Assembly: GCA_900539845.1 (NCBI GenBank)
Contig: UQDP01000011.1
Coordinates: forward strand, 1 to 64,000
Direction of reading: 5' to 3'
From: an uncultured Oscillospiraceae bacterium
Lineage (GTDB): Bacteria > Bacillota > Clostridia > Oscillospirales > Acutalibacteraceae
Length of the DNA stretch: 64,000 nucleotides
A model generated the notes under the pieces. That model was not told the origin of the DNA. It saw only the letters and a program-made list of their open reading frames with translations, and ran no database searches. The translations under genes and the position numbers were made by a program. Shown piece after piece: positions 57,689-64,000 of the stretch (position 1 is its first letter; every line of letters begins with the position of its first letter).

Positions 57689-60130
57689 TTATTTAATACG
57701 CTTTTTAAAAGCGGTCGAGTCCATAACGAATCTCAGCACATTGACCGCGCTGCGCTGAAGCTCTGCAAGCGTTATGCCGCCTTTGTCTCCGAGCGTTTCA
57801 AGCAAAGTGCCGTCCGGCTTTTTCCTGCCGCTTCTTGCGCCGCCGGGCATGAGCACGTCAACCTGTGCGCGCACCCTGTATGCTTGATCTCTCACGCCCG
57901 GGAACTGCGGGCTTTCACCCTTTCGCATCCACCAGTCCGTCATAACATTGCCCTGATACTTCCATTCTTTTCTCAGAATATCGGTGCAGAGCTCATAGTT
58001 ATAGTGGCTGTAAACGCCGTTTACTTTATTGTAGGAGGTCATAATATTTTTCGGTCTTGCCTCTTTCACGCATATCTCAAAGCCTTTCAGATAGATCTGG
58101 CGCAGCGCGCGCTCGGAAACGCGGGAGTCGTTTTTCGTTCTGGCGAATTCCTGATTGTTGCAGGCAAAGTGTTTCGGACAGGCGGAGCCTCCAAGGCTCT
58201 GAATTCCGTCCACTGCCGCGGCGCCGATCTTCCCCGTTAAATAGGGGTCTTCCGAATAATATTCAAAATTCCTGCCGCAAAGCGGATTTCTGTGTATATT
58301 CATTCCGGGTGCGAGCAAAACGTCGCTGCCCCTTTCAAGCATTTCGGCGGCTATGGCGCTGTAGACCTCTTTAACAAGCGCCGTGTCAAACGAGCAGGCA
58401 AGCAATGTGCCGATCGGAATGAGCGAGCACTGCGCGCTCAGGCGTATGCCGGACGGCCCGTCAGTGGTTATAACAGGGGGTACGCCCTTGTCACGAAGGG
58501 ATTTCAGCACGCCTCCGAACGCTCCTGCATTTCCGGGTGCGCCGAGAGAACTGTTCATTGTGTAATCGCCGCGCGTGAGCGCCTCAAGCTCATCAAGGCT
58601 CAGTGCAGCCACAAAATCCTCAAGCGTTATTTTTCCGTCCGCCGCATCACAAAGTGTGCTGTTGCTTGAACAGGCGGGTGTAAACGCTTCCGGCATTTCC
58701 TCAAGGATCTTCTGCTTCAGATCCGTTTTTCTGAGCGGACAGGCTCTTTTAACGGGTATATATCCTTTTATGCCTTTAACAGGCGTTATTATATCCAGCT
58801 CTTCAACAGGGGCAAGGCATTCGGAAAGCTGCTCATAAAGCACCGTATCACCCTGAAAATAGGAAAATATTTTTTCAGCGTTTCTGACATCCTGCCCAAG
58901 ATAAAATACATACTCTCCCTCTTCAATCACATAGGAGTTCTCAAAGCCGCAAACGCCCTGTGAATCGTAAGACGAAAGCTGATAAAGCGAAACGTTCAGC
59001 GTTATTTTTTGTTCCTCACCGGGCTGCAAAAGCGTAGTCTTCGCAAAGGCGGCAAGCTCCCGAAGCGGATTTCCGAGCCTGCCCTGCGGTTTTTGAAGAT
59101 AGAGCATAACGGGTCGTTTGCCTGCGTATCTGCCGGTGTTTTTAACCGCGACCTCAAATGCAAAACCGTTTTCGTTTGATTCTGATTTCAGGCATTTTAC
59201 CTCAAAATCCGTGTAGCTCAGTCCGTATCCGAACGGATAGATGACTTTGGCTTTGGCGAATGTTTCAAAATATCTGTAGCCGACGTAAATATCTTCAGTG
59301 TAGTTGGTATAATCCTTGCTGCCGAAATCCGCTGCGCTCGGGTAATCCCCGTATTCCGCCGCAGTGTCTGTAAGCGCGCCGCAGGGATTCACCTCGCCGC
59401 ACAGTAACTGAGCCGCCGCCGCGCCGCTTTCCATACCGCCCTGCCACAGAAGCAGAACGGCGCCTATCTTATCGCCGAACTCACTGATCCAAGCCAGATC
59501 CATCATACAGCCGATATTGAGCAGTACAATCGTTTTAGAAAAATAATCCGTTACCGCGTTTAAAAGTCTGCGTTCATCATCCGTCAGATACCAGCTTCCT
59601 TTTTCGAGCGTGCAGTCTCTGTCCTCGCCGGAGGAACGTCCGATTACCACAACGGCGCAGTCGGATTCCTTTGATGCCATGAAAATGTCTCTGGCTTCGA
59701 TGGGCATTTCAGGATAAAAGCGCGGCCACATACCCCAAACGGAATCGTTTATGGGATTTTCGGCGCACCAGCTCTCATACTGAGCGGCAAGACGTTCGTT
59801 CAGGCTGAGATTTTCACAATTCCGGATGCCGTTTAGCAGGTTTATTTCGTACGGTCTGTTTACATCGCCGCCGGAGCCGTAGCCCGTATAGAACCAATTG
59901 CACGAAACACGCCCGAAAACGGATACGCACGCTTTATTTTCAAGCGGCAGAACACCGTTGTTTTTGAGCAGAACGGCGCCCTGCGCCGCGGCGCTTCTGA
60001 GCAGCTTCGGTATGTTTTCGGCTATGCCTGCCGTGTTTTTATCCGTCTGTGTTTTTTTCTGTGAAACCGAATTGAAAGCGGCGATCACGTCGCCGAATGA
60101 ATTTACTGCTTTTTCGATAAGATCGGGCAT
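57689..60130 (-). CDS. GH3 glycosidase with circularly permuted domain order
   Basis: 813 residues, GGAGAAAAAT upstream of ATG. The GH3 C-terminal alpha/beta sandwich comes first (~35-290: GAVLLKNNGVLPLENK, VVVIGRSSGEDRDCTLEKGS, VLLNIGCMMDLAW, LLLWQGGMESGAAAAQLLCG, VIYPFGYGLSYTDFE). An FnIII-like domain follows (~300-430) and then the catalytic barrel (~505-813): PPVITTDGPSGIRL, LLAPGMNIHRNPLCGRNFEY, PKHFACNNQEFARTKNDSRV, MTSYNKVNGVYSHYN. The nucleophile Asp (~730) is in NVMTDWW. Order is reversed relative to canonical GH3. Likely beta-glucosidase or a related exo-enzyme; no signal peptide, so cytosolic. Confidence 0.9.
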   Translation of the reverse strand: MPDLIEKAVNSFGDVIAAFNSVSQKKTQTDKNTAGIAENIPKLLRSAAAQGAVLLKNNGVLPLENKACVSVFGRVSCNWFYTGYGSGGDVNRPYEINLLNGIRNCENLSLNERLAAQYESWCAENPINDSVWGMWPRFYPEMPIEARDIFMASKESDCAVVVIGRSSGEDRDCTLEKGSWYLTDDERRLLNAVTDYFSKTIVLLNIGCMMDLAWISEFGDKIGAVLLLWQGGMESGAAAAQLLCGEVNPCGALTDTAAEYGDYPSAADFGSKDYTNYTEDIYVGYRYFETFAKAKVIYPFGYGLSYTDFEVKCLKSESNENGFAFEVAVKNTGRYAGKRPVMLYLQKPQGRLGNPLRELAAFAKTTLLQPGEEQKITLNVSLYQLSSYDSQGVCGFENSYVIEEGEYVFYLGQDVRNAEKIFSYFQGDTVLYEQLSECLAPVEELDIITPVKGIKGYIPVKRACPLRKTDLKQKILEEMPEAFTPACSSNSTLCDAADGKITLEDFVAALSLDELEALTRGDYTMNSSLGAPGNAGAFGGVLKSLRDKGVPPVITTDGPSGIRLSAQCSLIPIGTLLACSFDTALVKEVYSAIAAEMLERGSDVLLAPGMNIHRNPLCGRNFEYYSEDPYLTGKIGAAAVDGIQSLGGSACPKHFACNNQEFARTKNDSRVSERALRQIYLKGFEICVKEARPKNIMTSYNKVNGVYSHYNYELCTDILRKEWKYQGNVMTDWWMRKGESPQFPGVRDQAYRVRAQVDVLMPGGARSGRKKPDGTLLETLGDKGGITLAELQRSAVNVLRFVMDSTAFKKRIK

Positions 60131-60286
60131 ATTTTTCTCCTGTAATCTGTAACTGAAGTGAATTTATAAAAAGTGAACATATTTATATTATCAAAAGCTG
60201 CGGAAAACTTCAATACAATACTTGCATTTAGAGTGCCGAAAAAATACTGTGCATTAAAAAAACGCCGCGGGCACAGCCGCAGCGGA

Positions 60287-60525
60287 CAGGCTGTCGATCA
60301 AGTCGGCTGAACCGCGCAAAAATAAATTTATTTGACAAATATTGAATTGTGGGGAGCGATGTCCGCATCGCTCTGTTATAATATTTTTTAAAGTAATAAA
60401 CCCGCCCAAGTCAAGTCCTTGAGCGGGTCTGCGCTTTGAGCCTTTTCCGGCTTTACCGTATTTATGTACGCCTACAAGCCGGCAAATGTGAAATTCAGTT
60501 CGATTTCTCGAAGCCGGTTGGTGTG
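60287..60525. repeat. Dispersed non-coding element, copy C
   Basis: Starts CAGGCTGTCGATCAAGTCGG (one change from copies A and B). Shared blocks: GGGAGCGATG/CATCGCTC hairpin (~60353-60374), variable hairpin CCCGCCCAAG/CTTGAGCGGG, TACCGTATTTATGTACGCC, GAAATTCAGTTCGATTTCTC, then TGTGTA. The right end is lost where the acyl-CoA ligase gene begins. Confidence 0.8.
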
Positions 60526-60529
60526 TATT

Positions 60530-62209
60530 TTAATTGAGCACCTTGAAATCGACCTTGCCTACCTTTGTGCGCGGAAGCTCGTCAATATAAACGATTTCTC
60601 TGGGCAAACTCCATTTTGAAAGGTTCTGCTCGCCGAAATGCTTGATCTTGGCGGTGAGTGCCTCTTCATCATCCCTTGCGAACTTCTTGTTTTTAACAAC
60701 AAAGAGCTTGAGCATCGTTTTGCCGCCGTCTTCCTTGCCTATAACGCAGCAGTCATAGATCTCTGCCATGGAGCGGTAAGTTTCTTCAATGAATGAGGGA
60801 TAAACAAGGTAACCGCTGATCTTATAAACTCTCTTGAGACGCTGGCGGTAATAAATATCTCCTTTTTCGTCAATATAGCACATATCGCCTGTGTGCAGCC
60901 AAACTCTGCCGTCCTCGTGCGCAACAAGCATTTTTGCGGTCTCCTCAGGATCGTTCCAATATCCCTGCATAAGGGTGGGACCGTATACGCAAAGCTCGCC
61001 GTCCTGACCCTCGCATTTTTCCGTTGTGCCGGGTTTGACCGTCATAACTTCAATATTATATGTGGGTATGCCTATGCAGCCCTGAGGCGCTTCACGCAGC
61101 GGATCGGTGAAGGTGCAGACGGTTACGCATTCCGTAAGACCGTAGCCGGTAACGAAATGGCATTTCGCGCCGTTGTCTTTAAGCAGCCTATCCATTTTTT
61201 CCGTAAGGGTATACGGCACAACGTCTCCGCCCGAGCCGATGAGCTTCATATTGCTCATATCTATACCCTTAAGATAACCTGCTTTGTAGACTTTTTCAAA
61301 GAAATCGGGCACGCCGAAGATGTAGTTGAGATGATATTTTTTGATTGCCTGTGAACACATCTTAGCGTCGAACTGAGGCCAGAGCGACTGCGCCATTCCA
61401 ACGCACATCGAAACGTGCATGCACAGCGCAAAACCAAAACCGTGGAAAACGGGAAGCGCTGTAAGCATTCCGTCTTTATCCTGATCGATCTGCATATTGA
61501 GTACGGTCGTAACAACGTCAACAAGTTCATAAGAAAGGTTGTTGATGTTTTCGGAGGAAAGCATAACGCCCTTGGGATTGCCCGTTGTGCCGCCGGTCAT
61601 CATAATAGCGGCTGTTGCCTGATAATCCTGCGCTGTTTCGGGCACGCCGTTTTCTTTAATATATTCCTCGCCCTCTTTGATGAAATCGCTCCAGTCCATC
61701 AGCTTTTTAACATTGGTTGCGGGAGCGGTCTTGCCCTTTATCTTTTTCTTATAAAGCATGTTTGCGATTATGCCGTAAGGGGTTTTGGGGAAATACTGCG
61801 CCGTTCTGCATTTTACGACTGTTACATCGGGATTATCCTTGAAAGCTTTTTCCGAAACGTCAAAACAAAACGCAAATTTGGCGCCCACAAGATTGATCGT
61901 GTAATCGGCCTCCGATTTAACGGAAAGCGGATGCAGCATGGAAGCGATAGCGCCTATCTTGTTTACTGCGTATATAGCAGCTATGCACTGCGGCATATTC
62001 GGCAGGCAGATAACGACTCTGTCTCCTTTTTTAACGCCGTTTGCCAAAAGGCCGGCGGCGCATTCGTCAACGAGTTTTGATGTCTCGTTCCAGCTGAGCG
62101 TGTTATTATAATAGTAAAGGCAGGGATTGTCGCCCCTTTCCTTAACGGAATTTTCAAACTGCTGATACATGGTTGTTCTGACATTGTATTTTGATGTGTA
62201 TTCAATCAT
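60530..62209 (-). CDS. AMP-forming acyl-CoA synthetase / AMP-dependent ligase
   Basis: 559 residues, GGAGAACACATT upstream. ANL superfamily marks: MMTGGTTGNPKGVMLSSENI (P-loop), FHGFGFALCMHVSMCVGM, FVTGYGLTECVTVCTF (A5), VWLHTGDMCYIDEKGD (A7), YKISGYLVYPSFIEE (A8) and LPRTKVGKVDFKVLN with the catalytic C-terminal Lys. Activates a carboxylic acid, probably a medium or long-chain fatty acid, to the acyl-CoA. No peptidyl carrier follows. It is the only gene of its unit. Confidence 0.88.
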   Translation of the reverse strand: MIEYTSKYNVRTTMYQQFENSVKERGDNPCLYYYNNTLSWNETSKLVDECAAGLLANGVKKGDRVVICLPNMPQCIAAIYAVNKIGAIASMLHPLSVKSEADYTINLVGAKFAFCFDVSEKAFKDNPDVTVVKCRTAQYFPKTPYGIIANMLYKKKIKGKTAPATNVKKLMDWSDFIKEGEEYIKENGVPETAQDYQATAAIMMTGGTTGNPKGVMLSSENINNLSYELVDVVTTVLNMQIDQDKDGMLTALPVFHGFGFALCMHVSMCVGMAQSLWPQFDAKMCSQAIKKYHLNYIFGVPDFFEKVYKAGYLKGIDMSNMKLIGSGGDVVPYTLTEKMDRLLKDNGAKCHFVTGYGLTECVTVCTFTDPLREAPQGCIGIPTYNIEVMTVKPGTTEKCEGQDGELCVYGPTLMQGYWNDPEETAKMLVAHEDGRVWLHTGDMCYIDEKGDIYYRQRLKRVYKISGYLVYPSFIEETYRSMAEIYDCCVIGKEDGGKTMLKLFVVKNKKFARDDEEALTAKIKHFGEQNLSKWSLPREIVYIDELPRTKVGKVDFKVLN

Positions 62210-62419
62210 AATGTGTTCTCCATTTCTGATTTTTGGTGTTTTCCTGTATCATTTTAATAAAACCATGTTCGCCATGCAAGGAAATTGAAAAATATTTATC
62301 ATTTCTTAATAATTTTAATCACAAACAGACCGCTTTGACTTTTTTGTGCGCAAAATTGTATGAATGGCTGTAATAACGCCTCAAACTGCCGTTTTTAAAT
62401 ACATAGGGAAATATTATAT

Positions 62420-62447
62420 TTGACTTTTCGTTCGGTTATGATATATT
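62420..62447 (+). promoter_or_regulatory. Candidate promoter of the YjdF-like gene
   Basis: TTGACT (62420-62425), a 16-base spacer and TATATT (62442-62447), 34 bases before the ATG at 62481. Confidence 0.55.
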
Positions 62448-62480
62448 ATATCTGTTATTCTTAAATAAAGGATTTTTAAT

Positions 62481-63167
62481 ATGGCATACAAAATTAAGAA
62501 GCACCCCACCCAAAAAATACCGAAAGCGCAGTTTGCTTTCTGGATCATCACTCGTATAGCGCTCCTGATCTGTGCCTGTTATTCTTTTGTAACCGGCGAT
62601 CTCGTTATGGGTTTTGAATCCGTTTTTTGCTTTATATTCACTCATCTTTGGGATATGTTTCAGGTGTTCGGCAACGGCTCGTTCATCGAAGAAGTGCCGC
62701 CGCTTTCGCAGACGCTGCTGAATGTAATCATATTTATAGGTATCGTTATCGGGTCATATATGGGGATGTTTGACCGTCTTTGGTGGTTCGATATATTTAT
62801 GCACGTGCTTTCGGGATTTGTATGTGCGTCGTTCGGCTATGATTTTGCCTGTATCATCCAGCGCAAAAAAGGGCAGTGCGCCGCAACGCTTGCCGCGATC
62901 TTCGGTCTGATGTTCGCGCTGTCTATCGCCGTGGGCTGGGAGTTTTATGAATTTTTGATGGATACTCTGCACGGTACCAATCTTCAGCTTGCAAAGCCGG
63001 GCGAGGAAACAGCTATGTTTGATCTTTCGCGCTATAACGGCGAATACGGTTATCTGGGGCTGTTTGACACGATGACGGATATGATGATGAATGCCGTCGG
63101 GGGCATCATCGGAATGATATTTATGATCGTTCTCAGAAACCGAAAGAAAAACAAAAAGAAAAAATAA
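62481..63167 (+). CDS. YjdF/DUF2238-like membrane protein
   Basis: 228 residues, AAAGGATTTTTAAT upstream. Five to six membrane segments (FWIITRIALLICACYSFVTG, SQTLLNVIIFIGIVIGSYMG, AATLAAIFGLMFALSIAVG, MMNAVGGIIGMIFMIVL). Conserved-looking loop motifs RLWWFDIFMHVLSGFVCASF, GWEFYEFLMDTLHGT and LFDTMTDMMMNAVGG match the DUF2238/YjdF family pattern. Polybasic C-terminus. Role unknown. It lies 115 bases upstream of spoIIE in the same direction. Confidence 0.7.
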   Translation: MAYKIKKHPTQKIPKAQFAFWIITRIALLICACYSFVTGDLVMGFESVFCFIFTHLWDMFQVFGNGSFIEEVPPLSQTLLNVIIFIGIVIGSYMGMFDRLWWFDIFMHVLSGFVCASFGYDFACIIQRKKGQCAATLAAIFGLMFALSIAVGWEFYEFLMDTLHGTNLQLAKPGEETAMFDLSRYNGEYGYLGLFDTMTDMMMNAVGGIIGMIFMIVLRNRKKNKKKK

Positions 63168-63282
63168 AAGGATTTTCTGCATCGGCGCAAACGAAATGGC
63201 GCCGGTGTTTTTTTATGACATTTTTTTCATTTGGAGTAATATATACTCTTACCGTATTAATAAATAAACGGACGTGAAAAAA

Positions 63283-64000
63283 ATGAAAACGGCAGTAAAA
63301 AAGAAGAAAATAGACGAAATCAGGCAGACCGTGAAAAGCAAAAAAGTTAAGCGGATATTCGAGCATGCCGCTTATTTTTTGGCAGGCTTCCTTCTGGCGC
63401 AGAGCTCGGTGCTTGAGAATGCGTCACCGTTTGCCGTTTCGCTGATATCGGTTTCAAAAAAGAAAAACTATTTTTATTCCGCAGTGGGCGGCGCGCTCGG
63501 CTATCTCGTGTTTGCTTCGGACAGCTTCGCACGGTATGCCGCGGCGGTCGTGATCGTTTTTCTGGGCACGCTTGCGCTTGATCTTGCGGATTACCGCACC
63601 GAGCCGTTTCTTCCCATGGCGATCTCTTTTTGCGCGCTGGCGGCAACCGGCTTTGTTGTTGATATTAAAACAGGCGGAGGAAGCGCCGATCTCGCGCTGA
63701 CAGCGGCGGAAAGCATCCTCGGCGGCGGCGGAGCGTTTTTCTTTTTCAGAACTTTGAATTGCAGCCTGGACCGCCTGCGTTTTAAAGCGCTGCCGGTATC
63801 CGATCTCACCTGCATCATCATTTCCGCCTCGCTGATCCTGATGAGTCTTTCAAGGCTGACGATAGGGGGCTTTTCACCGGCGCGCTGTATTGCGCTGCTG
63901 CTGGTGCTTATCACGGTACGCTACGGCTCGGACAGACTCGGTATCATGCTTGCGCTTTCCGTTGGATTTGCTTTTTCCCTCAGCGGAGAGAATGTGCTTT
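63283..64000 (+). CDS. spoIIE: Stage II sporulation protein E, 5' part
   Basis: 239 residues visible before the window ends. A basic N-terminus (KTAVKKKKIDEIRQTVKSKK) is followed by a row of membrane segments with the SpoIIE start pattern AAYFLAGFLLAQSSVLENAS then PFAVSLISV, further segments with LGYLVFASDSF, AAAVVIVFLGTLALDLA, LSVGFAFSLSGEN. SpoIIE is a membrane phosphatase that activates sigma-F in the forespore; its PP2C domain lies off the window. The start is uncertain: ATG 63283 has a weak signal and GTG 63274 is an alternative. This is the clearest sign of a spore former. Confidence 0.75.
   Translation, partial: MKTAVKKKKIDEIRQTVKSKKVKRIFEHAAYFLAGFLLAQSSVLENASPFAVSLISVSKKKNYFYSAVGGALGYLVFASDSFARYAAAVVIVFLGTLALDLADYRTEPFLPMAISFCALAATGFVVDIKTGGGSADLALTAAESILGGGGAFFFFRTLNCSLDRLRFKALPVSDLTCIIISASLILMSLSRLTIGGFSPARCIALLLVLITVRYGSDRLGIMLALSVGFAFSLSGENVL

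Overview
The window looks like a chromosome segment of a spore-forming member of the Clostridia, probably of the Oscillospirales/Ruminococcus group. Supporting signs are the start of spoIIE at the right edge, a T-box-led tryptophan operon, a minimal SufCB system, strong AGGAGG-type ribosome binding sites, and consensus TTGACA/TATAAT promoters with 17-base spacers. Base composition changes sharply: roughly 1-24,400 is AT-rich, 24,400-53,500 is balanced host-like DNA, 53,600-56,200 is a lower-GC insert, and the rest is host-like again.

Left region (1-21,007), a probable integrative island. It opens inside a type VII (Esx/WXG100) secretion locus: an FHA protein cut by the window edge, a CpaE/MinD-like ATPase, a YukD-like ubiquitin-fold protein, an EssC-type FtsK/SpoIIIE ATPase, three WXG100-type proteins, a candidate effector with a membrane-protein partner, and a TPR protein. 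After a decayed vWA (TerY-like) pseudogene comes a very unusual multidomain gene (PARG-type macrodomain, SGNH hydrolase, CxxC ribbons, FHA, SseB-like, Ser/Thr kinase), split by a -1 frameshift at a T TTT TTG heptamer. Then follow an HTH-like regulator, a well-folded candidate RNA (18,002-18,161), a sigma-region-4-like protein, a TnpW-like small protein and a large serine recombinase. The recombinase ends next to the 3' part of a tRNA-Asn gene, which looks like the right attachment site. No matching 5' half is visible to the left, so the T7SS may ride on this element.

Middle-left (21,000-31,300), accessory host DNA. A run of minus-strand immunity-like genes, separated by three copies of a ~53-base hairpin repeat, lies downstream of an RHS/YD-repeat core that has lost both its N-terminus and its toxin tip. 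A flavin oxidoreductase and a minus-strand phage-type cassette (collagen-like tail/fibre protein, two holin-like proteins, CHAP endolysin) follow.

Centre (31,300-53,200), host functions: the trpEGDCFBA operon behind a T-box leader; a G5/3D-domain cell-wall protein with a structured leader; tRNA-Arg(CCT); a phosphodiesterase-like lipoprotein; a DUF362 protein; a MarR regulator with a cysteine cluster upstream of SufCB; a flavodoxin; a MacB-like transporter divergent from an HxlR regulator; a PurH AICAR-transformylase without cyclohydrolase domain; and an unfamiliar operon of two ATP-grasp enzymes plus a CYTH protein.

Right (53,200-64,000): a transferred MerR/TipA-ABC-KTR module, a CobW-type metal GTPase with a His-rich loop, a domain-swapped GH3 glycosidase, an AMP-forming acyl-CoA ligase, a YjdF-like membrane protein and the 5' part of spoIIE. 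A dispersed non-coding repeat occurs three times (42,414; 53,243; 60,287), once flanked by a 26-base direct duplication.
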